Shown one piece after another: positions 19,483 to 29,696 of a stretch of 64,000 nt of DNA (position 1 is its first letter; each line of letters starts with the position of its first letter). The stretch covers positions 1 to 64,000 of the forward strand of contig NZ_LAQU01000005.1 of NCBI RefSeq assembly GCF_000970345.1. The letters run 5' to 3'. The notes beneath the pieces are model-generated. The model made no database searches, was not told the origin of the DNA, and was given only the letters and a program-made list of their open reading frames with translations. The stretch comes from Robbsia andropogonis (lineage in GTDB: Bacteria > Pseudomonadota > Gammaproteobacteria > Burkholderiales > Burkholderiaceae). A program made the translations under genes and the position numbers.

Positions 19483-20826
19483 TCAGCCCGTATCCCCCTT
19501 GGCCTGAAGGCTGTAGCGCTTCAGCTTTTCGTACAGTGTGGCTTTCGGTAACTGCAGGGCGGCGGCAGTGGCGCTGACCGAGCCCTTGTTTTCACGCAAC
19601 GCGTCGGCGATAACAGCACTTTCGAACATCTCGGTGCGCTCTTTCAAGGACAAGGCCGGATCTTGCGCGGCATCGGTGGTCGGTCCGTCCGGAATACCCA
19701 ATACGAAACGTTCCGCCGCGTTGCGCAACTCGCGCACATTGCCAGGCCAGTCCCGCTGGATCAAGCCTGCGCGTCGTTGTTCGGCGGCCACCGGAACGGG
19801 CCTTTGGTAGCGCACCGCTGCCTCCAGCACGAAATAGTCGAACAGGGGGCCGATATCGTCGCGCCGCGCGTTCAGGGACGGCAAGGGAATCGTTACCACG
19901 TTCAATCGATACAGCAGATCGCTGCGGAATGTGCCCGTGGCCACAAGCGTTGCCATGTCGCCTTTGGCCGCGGCGATGATGCGGCAATCCACGCGTATCG
20001 GATCGTTCGCGCCCAGCCGTTCGATCAGGCCGTCTTCCAATACCCGCAGCAGCTTGACCTGCGATGCGGGAGACATGCTTTCGATTTCATCGAGAAAAAG
20101 CGTACCGCCGGAGGCGTGTTCGAGCTTGCCGATGCGCCGCCGCACCGCACCTTGAAACGCGCCAGGCTCATAGCCGAACATCTCGGTTTCAAATAGCGCT
20201 TCGGGCAACGCGCCGCAGTTCAGTGCGATAAACGGGCGTTCCGCCCGCGGCGATAGCGCGTGCAATCGCCGCGCGACCACCTCCTTGCCCGTGCCGGTGT
20301 CACCCTGTATGAGCACGGGGACATCGGTGTCCGCTACATTGGCGATCAATTCCCGCACGCGGGTCATGGCAATGCTTTGTCCCACCAGCCGAGCACCGAC
20401 GGGATCGTTGACCATCAATTGACGGCGCAGGGCCTGATTTTCAAGCCATAGCTGTCGGTGCGCCAGTGCGCGCCGGACCGTTTCGACAAGCCGCTCGGCA
20501 GAGAACGGTTTTTCGATGAAATCGTAGGCTCCGTCACGCATCGCCTGTACGGCCATGGTGATATCGCCATGGCCGGTGACAAGGATCACCGGGACATCCG
20601 GTGCCCGTTCACGGCATGCCGCCAACAAGTCCAGCCCACTGAGTCCGGGAAGTTTGACGTCACAAACGACGATGCCGGCCAAGGTCGCGTCGATGCGCGC
20701 CAGCGCGCTTTCCGCATTGGCGAAACCGCTGACGTCGAAGCCGGCCAATTGCAGGCTCTGCATATTGGCTCGGCGAACGAACTCGTCGTCTTCCACAAAT
20801 AGTACTGTCAGACCGTCTTGCATCAT
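19483..20826 (-). CDS. dctD: C4-dicarboxylate response regulator, NtrC family (DctD-like)
   Basis: A 447-residue NtrC-type regulator. The receiver domain (VLFVEDDEFVRR, CDVKLPG with the phospho-Asp, and KPF) is followed by an AAA+ domain (Walker A GDTGTGKE, Walker B GGTLFLDEIES, arginine-finger region) and a Fis-type DNA-binding helix-turn-helix at the end. It belongs with the sensor gene 1 base upstream and with dctA. Oddity: the sigma-54 contact loop reads GAFQGA instead of GAFTGA. The start is one of two adjacent ATGs (20826 or 20823). Confidence 0.88.
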   Translation of the reverse strand: MMQDGLTVLFVEDDEFVRRANMQSLQLAGFDVSGFANAESALARIDATLAGIVVCDVKLPGLSGLDLLAACRERAPDVPVILVTGHGDITMAVQAMRDGAYDFIEKPFSAERLVETVRRALAHRQLWLENQALRRQLMVNDPVGARLVGQSIAMTRVRELIANVADTDVPVLIQGDTGTGKEVVARRLHALSPRAERPFIALNCGALPEALFETEMFGYEPGAFQGAVRRRIGKLEHASGGTLFLDEIESMSPASQVKLLRVLEDGLIERLGANDPIRVDCRIIAAAKGDMATLVATGTFRSDLLYRLNVVTIPLPSLNARRDDIGPLFDYFVLEAAVRYQRPVPVAAEQRRAGLIQRDWPGNVRELRNAAERFVLGIPDGPTTDAAQDPALSLKERTEMFESAVIADALRENKGSVSATAAALQLPKATLYEKLKRYSLQAKGDTG

Positions 20827-20827
20827 T

Positions 20828-22885
20828 TCACTTGGTATCGGGGGCATCGGCCACATCGACGACACGCCGCAGTGTCAGTACAAAAATCGCGCCGTGCATG
20901 TCGCCACCGTGTTGATTGGCCGGCCGATTCGAGGCATGCAATGTGCCGCCGTGCTCGGAGGCAATGGCGGCGCAGATGGCCAGCCCTAATCCCATGCCTT
21001 CACCGTTCTCCTTGGTGGTGTAGAACGGTTCGAACAAATGCGGCAAGTGTTCGTCATCGATGCCAGGTCCATTATCTTGAATAACGATCCGCACATGTGC
21101 CGGGGTGATTGTCGTGACGATATCGATCGATGGATCGGGGTGACCGCGTAGTGCATCCACCGCGTTGCCTATTACATTGATCAGCAGTTGTTCCAGCCGT
21201 AACTGGTCGCAACGTGCAACCCAGTCCGGGGCGCCCGATTGCGCTTCACCATGACGGGTGTCGAGCGGTAGCGGCATGAGGCCGTCATGAATGACCGGCG
21301 TGTGCGGAGCGTGATCGTCGAGCACGCACACCGGATCGTACCAGACGCTCACCCGCACGGTTTGCAGCCGTGCCTCTAGCAACATCAACGCATTGGCGAT
21401 CGCGCGCGGTAGCGGCGCGCTCGTGTCGCGCGGTCGCGCTTTCGTGATGAACAGTTTCAGTTGATTGGTGATGCGCCCCATCCGTTCCGTCAGCGCGCCA
21501 ATCGCGCGCAGATTCTCTTGCGCCGCTTCTTGCTGGCCTCGTTGCAACAAGATTTGCGTGTTGTCGGAGAATGTCCGCAACGCCGCCAGCGGCTGGTTAA
21601 GTTCGTGGGTAATGCCCGCCGCCATCTGCCCAAGGGCGGCGAGTTTGCTGGTCTGCATCAGCTCGCGATGCGCACTGCGCAGTTCCTGTTCGGCGCGCGT
21701 ACGCTCGGAGACTTCCGTCTGCAATAGCGCGTTCGCGGCCGAAAGGTCGGCGGTACGTTCGGCTACACGTCGGTTCAACTCTGCATAGGCCGCACGCAGC
21801 AGGGTCCCGCTGCGTATCATGTCCCGCACGCGCGCCCGGCGGATGTGCAAATAGAAACCCAGCAAGTAAAGGCAGATGCCACTGAACGCGGTGATCACCG
21901 TCGCATCGTTCGCGTTCGCGATGACCGGGTCCAGCGACGTGAACGTGGTCAACTCCCAATGCGGCTCGGCCAGGCGGCTCCGGCTCGCCAGATAGCGGGC
22001 GTTCGGGCCGATATGGACCAACTCGGTGTCGTTGCTCAGGACGCGGTCGACGACAACTGGCAGCGCCGGTAAGGGTTGCGTTGCGTATTGTCGTGACATC
22101 CTGATGGACTCGCGGATCGGCGTGCTGAGGGGTTGCACGGTATGGTATTTCCAGTCCGGTTCCGATGACAGGAAAATCACGCCGTGTTCATCGGTTGCGA
22201 TCAAGGGATCCTGTGTATCAGTCTGCTCGAACCACTGGAGATCCAGTTTCACCGCCGCCACGCCGAGGATCGGTCCGCTGTGCGCGTCGTCGGGGTCGAC
22301 TGACGCGCTGGGCGCCCGGATAGGTTGCGACACGTAATAACCGGGTTCGCCATTGCTCGTGCCGATGGCGAAGAAGCGACCGGTGCGCCCCTTCAGTGCA
22401 TCGGTGAAATAGGGGCGGAAAGTGTAGTGCAAGCCGATGAATCCGTTGGGCTGGTCCCAATTGCTCGCCGTGACGCACACGCCGCTGGCGTCGATCACAT
22501 ACGTCGCGTTGGCCTTCGCTTCGTGATTCACCCGCTTTAGGAAAGCATTGGCACGCGCGACCGCCGCCTGCCTGGCGGGACTGCCCGGCGGACTGGCAAG
22601 CAGTGTCTCAATATACGGGTGCGTGGAAACGAGATAAGGCAGTAGCGCGTACCGGTCCAGTGTCGCCTTCAGGTTGGCGTTGACGCGCTCCGCGCGGAAC
22701 GTCGCGCGCTCGCGCAATGCATCGATGCCGCGGTGCCAACTGATCGACCACGTTGCCGTGCACGCTACCGCCAGCAGGAGCAGCAGCACCAGCAGGACAG
22801 TGATGTGGAAACGGCGCTGCGGTGCGCGAGACCGGATGAAGGGCACCGGCAAGCCGGCGCTTTCAGGAGAGGAGGACGGGCGCAT
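20828..22885 (-). CDS. dctB: C4-dicarboxylate sensor histidine kinase (DctB-like)
   Basis: About 685 residues. An N-terminal membrane helix (FHITVLLVLLLLLAVACTA) is followed by a periplasmic double-Cache sensor domain, with YVIDASGVCVTASNW and an FRPYFTDALKG segment typical of DctB. A second membrane helix, a coiled coil, the HisKA box GITHELNQPLAALRTF with the phospho-His, and a HATPase (NVIGNAVDAL, DNGPGI, GMGLGLAI) complete it. It senses succinate/fumarate/malate and phosphorylates DctD. The frame is open as far as 23095, overlapping dctA; the ATG at 22885 avoids this, though its ribosome site is weak. Confidence 0.88.
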   Translation of the reverse strand: MRPSSSPESAGLPVPFIRSRAPQRRFHITVLLVLLLLLAVACTATWSISWHRGIDALRERATFRAERVNANLKATLDRYALLPYLVSTHPYIETLLASPPGSPARQAAVARANAFLKRVNHEAKANATYVIDASGVCVTASNWDQPNGFIGLHYTFRPYFTDALKGRTGRFFAIGTSNGEPGYYVSQPIRAPSASVDPDDAHSGPILGVAAVKLDLQWFEQTDTQDPLIATDEHGVIFLSSEPDWKYHTVQPLSTPIRESIRMSRQYATQPLPALPVVVDRVLSNDTELVHIGPNARYLASRSRLAEPHWELTTFTSLDPVIANANDATVITAFSGICLYLLGFYLHIRRARVRDMIRSGTLLRAAYAELNRRVAERTADLSAANALLQTEVSERTRAEQELRSAHRELMQTSKLAALGQMAAGITHELNQPLAALRTFSDNTQILLQRGQQEAAQENLRAIGALTERMGRITNQLKLFITKARPRDTSAPLPRAIANALMLLEARLQTVRVSVWYDPVCVLDDHAPHTPVIHDGLMPLPLDTRHGEAQSGAPDWVARCDQLRLEQLLINVIGNAVDALRGHPDPSIDIVTTITPAHVRIVIQDNGPGIDDEHLPHLFEPFYTTKENGEGMGLGLAICAAIASEHGGTLHASNRPANQHGGDMHGAIFVLTLRRVVDVADAPDTK

Positions 22886-22965
22886 GGCGATGGACGTCAA
22901 AGGAGGGCGCCCACCCGGCGCCGACGCCGTTCCGGCGTCATCGACCACGGAAGGGTCGGCAGGCG

Positions 22966-24237
22966 TCAGGCGCGCTGTGTCGCCGTTTCGTGCTTCAGTT
23001 CCCGATTCAATGTCTCGCGGTCCAGTTCCTTTTCCCATGCCGATACGACGATCGTTGCCACCCCGTTGCCGACGATGTTCGTCAACGCGCGGCACTCACT
23101 CATGAAGCGATCGATACCGAGGATCAGTACCATGCCGGACAGCGGGATGGTCGGCACCACGGCGAGCGTTGCGGCCAAGGTGATGAAGCCTGCGCCGGTG
23201 ACTCCGCTGGCGCCCTTGGAGGTCAGCATCGTCACCGCGAGCAGCGTCAACTGCTGGCCCCAGCTCAGATCGGTGTTTGTCGCCTGTGCGATGAACAGCA
23301 CGGCCATCGTCATGTAGATGTTGGTGCCATCCAGGTTGAACGAGTAGCCGGTGGGCACCACCAAGCCGACGACCGAGCGTGAACAGCCCAGGCGTTCGAG
23401 TTTCTGCATCAGTTGCGGCAACGCCGCTTCCGACGAGCTCGTGCCCAGCACGATCAGCATTTCTTCCTTGATATACGCAACGAAGCGTATCACGCTGAAA
23501 CCGACGGCGCGCGCAATCGCACCCAGCACGACCAGTACGAACAGTATCGATGTCAGGTAGAACGTGCCCATCAGCTTCAGCATCGGGATCAGCGACGCCA
23601 CGCCGTATTTGCCGATCGTGAACGCCATTGCGCCGAATGCACCGATCGGGGCGACTTTCGTAATGATACGGACGATGCCGAAGAAAACGGCCGAAAACTT
23701 CTCGACCAGTTCGGTCAAGGCATGTCCCTTTTCGCCTGCCGCCGCGAGTGCGCTGCCGAACAGGATGGCCACCAGCAGGATTTGCAGCACCTCACCTTGT
23801 GAGAACGCCGATACCAGGGTGTCGGGGATGATGTGCAGGAGGAAGTCCGTCGTGGTTTGGCCATGCGCCTTGGCCGCATAGGAAGCCACCGCCGCGCCAT
23901 CGATCGTCTTCGGATCGACGTTGAAGCCAACGCCTGGGCGCAGGATGTGCGTTGCCGCCAGGCCGATCACCAAGGCGAAGGTAGAGACCACTTCGAAGTA
24001 CAGCAAGGCCTTACCACCGACGCGACCGACTTTCTTCATGTCGCGCATGCCGGCAATACCGGTCACAACCGTACAGAAGATCACGGGACCAATGATCATC
24101 TTGATCAGTTTGATGAAACCGTCCCCGAGCGGCTTCATATCAACGGCCAGGTTGGGTGAATAATGGCCCAGCAGTATGCCGATCACGATGGCGACCAGTA
24201 CCTGGACATACAGGACTTTGTAGAACGGTTGTTTCAC
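22966..24237 (-). CDS. dctA: C4-dicarboxylate transporter
   Basis: A 423-residue DAACS-family symporter that takes up succinate, fumarate and malate with H+/Na+. It has the DctA N-terminus ([19 protein letters not shown]), [18 protein letters not shown], the serine-rich hairpin [12 protein letters not shown], and the helix 7 motif [12 protein letters not shown]. The start is a GTG at 24237 with GGAG five bases upstream; this matches the family N-terminus better than the longer frame from 24366. dctB and dctD follow on the same strand. I found no convincing -24/-12 promoter upstream. Confidence 0.93.
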   Translation of the reverse strand: MKQPFYKVLYVQVLVAIVIGILLGHYSPNLAVDMKPLGDGFIKLIKMIIGPVIFCTVVTGIAGMRDMKKVGRVGGKALLYFEVVSTFALVIGLAATHILRPGVGFNVDPKTIDGAAVASYAAKAHGQTTTDFLLHIIPDTLVSAFSQGEVLQILLVAILFGSALAAAGEKGHALTELVEKFSAVFFGIVRIITKVAPIGAFGAMAFTIGKYGVASLIPMLKLMGTFYLTSILFVLVVLGAIARAVGFSVIRFVAYIKEEMLIVLGTSSSEAALPQLMQKLERLGCSRSVVGLVVPTGYSFNLDGTNIYMTMAVLFIAQATNTDLSWGQQLTLLAVTMLTSKGASGVTGAGFITLAATLAVVPTIPLSGMVLILGIDRFMSECRALTNIVGNGVATIVVSAWEKELDRETLNRELKHETATQRA

Positions 24238-24691
24238 GACAACTCCAATGAGGTCAATAGGCGCTGAGTCCACCGCGCGTCCGGATGGTTCCCCGGTTGC
24301 CGCTGCGTTTCGGGCGCTGCCACTGAATGGAACGGGCCATGGGGGCGTTGTCCCAAAAAACCGCATTACCCAATGGCGCGGCGCTATTTGAACAAACGTT
24401 ATGGTATTTCACGAATCGGGCTAAACCCTTGTCACATCGAACATTTAATGCATAAATGCCACTTTTTTTACGGTTTTTCGGAAATCCATCGATGATTGGT
24501 TCTGGAAAGTCGGAAAATGTAACTGCTTCGGCAATCAGGTGCGTCCGACAATTTCTCCACGGGTCGGAAGTCAAACGAGAGCCAAACGGGTAAACTCGCT
24601 GTTCGTGTTGCTGCGCACCTTCGTGCTGCCTCGCGGTCCCGTCGCCCACCGTCACATGGTTGCCGCGTCTTCCGCTACGTCTCTCTGTCGC
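24238..24691. other. Divergent intergenic region between dctA and the ftsK-type gene
   Basis: This region holds the promoters of both genes. A T-rich block around 24445-24480 is the most promoter-like part. I see no TGGCAC-N5-TTGC element in the dctA direction. In-frame sequence upstream of 24692 stays open to a GTG at 24539, so part of it could encode an extended FtsK N-terminus. Confidence 0.4.
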
Positions 24692-27600
24692 ATGTTCAAA
24701 GTCGTTCTTGGTCTTTTTGGCCTATCCGCCGTGTTTTTCCTGCCGTTCCTATGGCATCTGGGTCGTTTTATCCTGGGTGCCATGCGCGGCGATGCGCGCT
24801 ATGGCGCCGCTGCAGTGATACGCCTCGCGTCGACGCTGATCCTCACGGTACTCAGCGCCAGTATCGTCGATGGCTTGTTGCGCGGTCCCGGTGCCGGATC
24901 GGTCGGCCAGGGCAGTGCTGTCTGGCTCAGCATCGTATTAAGCCGCCCCGGGGCGCTTGCCGTCAGTCTCGGAGTCTGGATCACCATGCTGCCTTGGTCT
25001 CTCGGTTTGGGGTGGCGTCGTACAGCGACCGCGATCGTGCGTTTAGCTGGCTCGCTAGGCATCGGGGCGCCGGCGGGCGTGCAGGCATGGGCTGAGCGCG
25101 GTGGGGGGGATTCGGAGAGGGAGCACCCGTCCCCGCATGGTGCGCGCGCCGCGGGAAGGGGGGCTGCCGGCATTGGGATGGCAGCCGCCACAACTGCAAA
25201 CATGCCTCCTATCGGCGTTGGATCAACGGCATTGTCCGGTTCGAAAAGTCTCGGGGTGTTTGGCGCTAGCACCAAGCATGGCGGCTTTGATAGCGGCACC
25301 GTGGGATCGACCGCGTCGTCGGGCGGGCGCACGGTTGCATCGCCGGTTCCGCCGGGCGTGTATGACTGGCGTCGCGCGGCACAGCAGTCGGCGCGGGGCA
25401 AGGATGCCGCGGGGCGTCGTACCGGTGCGAGCAAATTGCAACCGTGGGCACCAGGCGCCACGGCCGCGCGAGGTCAGGCGGTGAAGCATGGTGCACGTAA
25501 TGGGTATGGTGCGGCGACACTCACATCGATGCAACCGATGCCGTTGCCATCGAACCCCGCCGTAAGCCGATACGGCGAACCGCAACGCGCGGCCGCGCCT
25601 GCGCATTTCACGCCACCGGGAAGCGGTATGCGGGCAGATGCCGGCAAGTCGTCCGAGTCCGGGACGTCGAAGGCGAAATCGCTGGTGGGCAAGCCGACGA
25701 CGCTAGCGACTGTCGGGAACGCCAGTGTGGCAAACGGCAAGGCCGTGGGCGGGCCGGTCGACGCATCAGGCCGCGTGCTGCCCGGGCTTGGGGTGCCATC
25801 GCGTTCATCCATGGGGCCGACCACCGCCCAGTCGGCCGTGGCGGGTGTCCCATTATCCGCCGAAGTACGACGTGAGCCCACCTGGCGTCCACCGATCATG
25901 GTCCACCAGGACGGCGTCACGGCGTTCCGGAAAGGTACCGTGCCTGCTGTGAGTACAGGGTCCGAAGCAGTAGGGGTGCGGCCCGTGGATGCAACGATCC
26001 GTGAGAATGTGTCCGCGGTTGCGCCGCATGCCGCAGCCGGGGACACGGTTGCCGCACGGCCAGATCAGAAACGTGAGCCTGGTTTTGGCGGCATGACGGT
26101 CGGTGCGTCGGCGCCATTCTCTTCGGACGGGGACGAGGCCGATGCGCGCGTGCCATACGTCTGGATCAGTCCGCCGGATGATGAGCCGACGGTGTCATCG
26201 TCCGAAAGGGCTGGGAGCGCATCGGCTCCTGCCAGGGCGTCGCCTGTCAATGTATCGCCCTCGCCGCTCGCCGGATCTGTTCCAACGTCGACGCCGACCG
26301 GCTCGTCTTATTTGCGTTCGTCAGAGGTGCCGACGTCCGCGATAGCGCCGACAACAGCCGATGCGGCATCCGACGATGCGCACGGTGATTGGGAAAATCC
26401 ACGCGAATCGGACGCTGTCAGTCGACCGCTGTCTATACCCGAGCCTGTGAGCCAGGTGTTCGCACCGCGCTCGTCCGACCCCGAGGTAACGATGTCGCGC
26501 GCGTCCACCGATACGCGCATCGACGTGCCACCGCGGGATGAGCCGGACGTTCCTGCCGCACCTGATGTTGACACTGCGTTGGATGTCACCGGGGTTGTCG
26601 ATGCGGCAGCTTCCCTCGCGAGCGATCCCGGCGCGACCGATTGGCGAGGCCGTGTTGCCGCGGCGGCGCCTGGCATCGCGCGCGTGGTGCGTCCTGCCGG
26701 CGAAGCGCATGACGAAGAGCGTGGCGACGCCGACCTTGAAAATAGAGCGGCGTTGACGCCGGCCCTTGCCGCCCGAGGCGGACTGCCTGAGGCTGTCAAT
26801 GCCGCCTCGTTCGATGCGGCGGCTATTCAGGCCGCCAATGCAGCGGCATTGGCGGCGCGTGGCGGGCTGTCCACGAATGGTGCGGCGGTCTTACCTGCCG
26901 CGCCTGCAGCAGATCCAGCGCCGCGCGCTGCGACGATCGATGCTTTTTCGAGCCTGTTGCCGGAAGCGCCACGGGTGGAATTGCCGGGACTGGACCTATT
27001 GGAAGCACCGGCCGAAGCGGTCGAACAGGCGTCCGATGAAACGTTGCATGAGACGGCGCAACTGATCGAACAGCGCTTGCGCGAATTCAAGGTGCCGGTG
27101 ACCGTGGTCGGTGCCTCCGCCGGACCGGTCATCACGCGTTTCGAGGTCGAGCCGGCAACGGGCGTGCGCGGCAGCCAAATCGTCAATCTGATGAAGGATC
27201 TGTCACGCGGTCTGGGACTGACATCCATCCGCGTGGTGGAGACCATCCCTGGCAAGACCTGCATGGGTCTCGAATTACCGAATACACGGCGTCAGATGAT
27301 TCGCTTGTCGGAAATCCTCGCCGCCGATGTTTACCAGCGGCATGATTCGCCGTTGGCAATTGCCATGGGAAAGGACATCACCGGGGCGCCGGTCGTCGTG
27401 GACCTGGCCCGGGCGCCGCATATGCTCGTGGCCGGTACGACCGGTTCGGGTAAATCGGTGGCCGTCAACGCGATGATCCTGTCGCTGCTGTACAGGGCGA
27501 CGCCTGAAGCATTACGGATGATCATGATCGATCCGAAGATGCTGGAACTCTCGGTGTACGAGGGTATTCCGCATTTGCTCGCGCCCGTGGTCACCGATAT

Positions 27601-28450
27601 GAAGCTGGCCGCCAACGCGCTCAACTGGTGCGTGGGGGAAATGGAGAAGCGCTATCGTCTCATGTCAGCGGTCGGGGTGCGTAATCTGGCGGGGTACAAC
27701 CAGAAGATCCGGGCCGGTATCGCCTCTGGGAATCGCGTGAAGAATCCTTTCTCGTTGACGCCTGATGCCCCCGAACCGTTGCCGCCGCTGCCGATGATCG
27801 TCGTCGTCATCGATGAGCTGGCGGATCTGATGATGGTCGCCGGCAAAAAGGTCGAGGAGTTGATCGCCCGTCTCGCGCAAAAGGCACGGGCATCCGGTAT
27901 CCACCTCGTGCTGGCGACCCAGCGTCCTTCGGTCGACGTCATCACGGGGCTGATCAAGGCCAACATTCCTACCCGTGTGGCGTTCCAGGTCTCGTCGAAG
28001 ATTGATTCGCGGACGATCCTCGATCAAATGGGGGCCGAGAGTCTGCTCGGGCAGGGCGATATGTTGTTCTTGCCGCCGGGAAGTGGTGACCCGCAGCGTG
28101 TGCATGGCGCGTTCGTCGCGGACGAGGAAGTGCATCGTGTCGTCGAATATCTGAAACAGTTCGGCGAGGCCAATTACGAGGACAGCATTCTCGAAGGGCC
28201 TGGCACGGAGGGCGCGTCCGGCGACGGGGAAAGCGGTACCGGCGATACCGAGGCGGACCCGCTGTACGATGAAGCGGTCGCCTTCGTCATCCGTTCGCGC
28301 AAGGCCTCGATCTCGGCAGTGCAGCGGCAACTGCGGATTGGCTATAACCGCGCCGCTCGGCTCGTCGAGCAGATGGAGAGCGCGGGGATCGTGTCGTCTA
28401 TGGGTCATAACGGCAGCCGCGACGTGCTGGTGCCGGAGGGGTCGGCATGA
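24692..28450 (+). CDS. ftsK: FtsK/SpoIIIE-family DNA translocase with long disordered linker
   Basis: About 1,252 residues from the chosen ATG (alternatives 24539 GTG and 24656 ATG). The N-terminus has about three membrane helices. Then come roughly 670 residues rich in Ala, Ser, Pro, Gly, Thr and Val with no domain (to about 27000), followed by the FtsK alpha/beta motor: [20 protein letters not shown], Walker [13 protein letters not shown], Walker [15 protein letters not shown], and [18 protein letters not shown]. The C-terminal gamma winged helix ([20 protein letters not shown]) recognises KOPS. It pumps the chromosome terminus at the division septum. Fewer membrane helices than the usual four and the long linker suggest a second, Burkholderia-type FtsK; this needs comparison with the other genomic copy. 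Confidence 0.9.
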   Translation: MFKVVLGLFGLSAVFFLPFLWHLGRFILGAMRGDARYGAAAVIRLASTLILTVLSASIVDGLLRGPGAGSVGQGSAVWLSIVLSRPGALAVSLGVWITMLPWSLGLGWRRTATAIVRLAGSLGIGAPAGVQAWAERGGGDSEREHPSPHGARAAGRGAAGIGMAAATTANMPPIGVGSTALSGSKSLGVFGASTKHGGFDSGTVGSTASSGGRTVASPVPPGVYDWRRAAQQSARGKDAAGRRTGASKLQPWAPGATAARGQAVKHGARNGYGAATLTSMQPMPLPSNPAVSRYGEPQRAAAPAHFTPPGSGMRADAGKSSESGTSKAKSLVGKPTTLATVGNASVANGKAVGGPVDASGRVLPGLGVPSRSSMGPTTAQSAVAGVPLSAEVRREPTWRPPIMVHQDGVTAFRKGTVPAVSTGSEAVGVRPVDATIRENVSAVAPHAAAGDTVAARPDQKREPGFGGMTVGASAPFSSDGDEADARVPYVWISPPDDEPTVSSSERAGSASAPARASPVNVSPSPLAGSVPTSTPTGSSYLRSSEVPTSAIAPTTADAASDDAHGDWENPRESDAVSRPLSIPEPVSQVFAPRSSDPEVTMSRASTDTRIDVPPRDEPDVPAAPDVDTALDVTGVVDAAASLASDPGATDWRGRVAAAAPGIARVVRPAGEAHDEERGDADLENRAALTPALAARGGLPEAVNAASFDAAAIQAANAAALAARGGLSTNGAAVLPAAPAADPAPRAATIDAFSSLLPEAPRVELPGLDLLEAPAEAVEQASDETLHETAQLIEQRLREFKVPVTVVGASAGPVITRFEVEPATGVRGSQIVNLMKDLSRGLGLTSIRVVETIPGKTCMGLELPNTRRQMIRLSEILAADVYQRHDSPLAIAMGKDITGAPVVVDLARAPHMLVAGTTGSGKSVAVNAMILSLLYRATPEALRMIMIDPKMLELSVYEGIPHLLAPVVTDMKLAANALNWCVGEMEKRYRLMSAVGVRNLAGYNQKIRAGIASGNRVKNPFSLTPDAPEPLPPLPMIVVVIDELADLMMVAGKKVEELIARLAQKARASGIHLVLATQRPSVDVITGLIKANIPTRVAFQVSSKIDSRTILDQMGAESLLGQGDMLFLPPGSGDPQRVHGAFVADEEVHRVVEYLKQFGEANYEDSILEGPGTEGASGDGESGTGDTEADPLYDEAVAFVIRSRKASISAVQRQLRIGYNRAARLVEQMESAGIVSSMGHNGSRDVLVPEGSA

Positions 28451-28550
28451 CGCCTGTCCCGCGCATCGCGTTGCGCGACGCACCTTACGGCATGCGGGAT
28501 GCCGGCCCGCCTCGTACGGTCCCAGGTGTGATCTTGAAAGGTTGCGCGCG

Positions 28551-28997
28551 ATGAGTTTGCGCTTCGACGAATTGGACGACATCGATCTCGGACTGCTGTC
28601 CCTGCTGCAGGCCAATGCACGGGAATCCGCTGCTGACCTGGGGCGCAAGCTGGGTGTCGCGCGCACCACGGTGTTGTCGCGTATCACCCGTCTGGAACGT
28701 CATGGCATCATTGCGGGGTATGGGGTGCGTTTGGGAAAGGATATCGACGTCCACGCACTGCAAGCGCATGTAGGCATCGTCGTACAGGCGAAGTCCGGCC
28801 GGAATGTGTTGAAACAGCTTGAGCGGATGCCGGAAATTACGCTGCTCTGCGCGGTGAGCGGTGAGTTCGACTATGTGGCTTGGGTGCGTGCCGGTTCACC
28901 GGAAAGGCTTGACACCCTGCTGGACAACATCGCGGAAATCGAAGGCGTGGCTCGCACGACGACCTCGATTATCCTGGCGCGAAAGATCGAGCGTTAA
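28551..28997 (+). CDS. Lrp/AsnC-family transcriptional regulator
   Basis: A 148-residue regulator: an AsnC-type winged helix (DDIDLGLLSLLQANARESAA, then LGRKLGVARTTVLSRI) and a RAM effector domain (LLCAVSGEFDYVAWVRAGS, then GVARTTTSIILARK). The ATG at 28551 has AAGG about 9 bases upstream and gives the standard family length. It lies 100 bases past ftsK on the same strand. The target is unknown; the saccharopine-dehydrogenase-like gene about 700 bases downstream is a possibility. Confidence 0.9.
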   Translation: MSLRFDELDDIDLGLLSLLQANARESAADLGRKLGVARTTVLSRITRLERHGIIAGYGVRLGKDIDVHALQAHVGIVVQAKSGRNVLKQLERMPEITLLCAVSGEFDYVAWVRAGSPERLDTLLDNIAEIEGVARTTTSIILARKIER

Positions 28998-29046
28998 TAC
29001 GGGCTTCGCTGTGCTACGCTAGGAAGAAGATGCAGGAGGCCAGAGC

Positions 29047-29304
29047 ATGACCCCATTCGATGTAATCAGGATGTTCGAGCGCCGCTTCGCAAACGATCAG
29101 GCGCCTTTGGTCGATGATGCAATCTCCGATCTTGCGACCTGGATCGCCGAGAATAAAGACAAGCTTTCCCTCGAAGACGTCCAGTGTCTGCTGAACGTCG
29201 GGGCGACCTTGTTTGAAAAAGGCATGGATGCGCGGATGGAGCGTCCGGGACCTGCGTCGCGTGTCACTGCCGAGTTGATGGAACAGCTTCGTACGCGCCG
29301 CTGA
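29047..29304 (+). CDS. Small conserved-type hypothetical protein
   Basis: An 85-residue soluble, helical, acidic protein of unknown function, with no signal peptide or membrane helix. The strong AGGAGG ribosome site seven bases before the ATG and the regular codon usage make it a real gene. It lies 49 bases after the Lrp-type gene and could be in the same transcript. Confidence 0.72.
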   Translation: MTPFDVIRMFERRFANDQAPLVDDAISDLATWIAENKDKLSLEDVQCLLNVGATLFEKGMDARMERPGPASRVTAELMEQLRTRR

Positions 29305-29696
29305 ACGCCCCCGCTGTTTTTCCCGGCGACCGTCGCGTCGCACTGCTGGCGCAGCCGGCCCGGAAACACGCTTCACGATGTAAACCGGTCGCTCGTTCGA
29401 GCGTATTCCGTGCGCCTATTTTCTTTCCAATGACTACCCGTTTTGCCTCGCCGATCAATATCGTCTTGTTCTGTCGGCGGCACAGCAAGACATCGATCAA
29501 TTGACGAATTTCGATCCGTTTCTGACAAAACGTCGATGTTAGTCGTCGAAATGGCGAGAAGTACTCGTCTATTCGTCAATTTCAGCATTTTTTCCGTCAA
29601 TGTTTCTCCGTAGAATGAAGTCATCCAGTCGTGTCGGCCCGTAAGTCGGTCCTATACAGGCTTCATCACTCCTTGACCCGAAAAATGGAGAACGCC
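29305..29696. other. Intergenic region with a 10-bp inverted repeat
   Basis: No gene is supported here. ATTGACGAAT at 29500-29509 and its exact complement ATTCGTCAAT at 29571-29580 lie in an AT-richer stretch, and CGTCAAT recurs near 29596. These are candidate operator sites for the downstream gene. Confidence 0.45.

Noticed and set aside
24238-24500. Sigma-54 promoter for dctA
   Set aside because: TGGCA occurs twice in the correct orientation, but no TTGC element follows at the required spacing.
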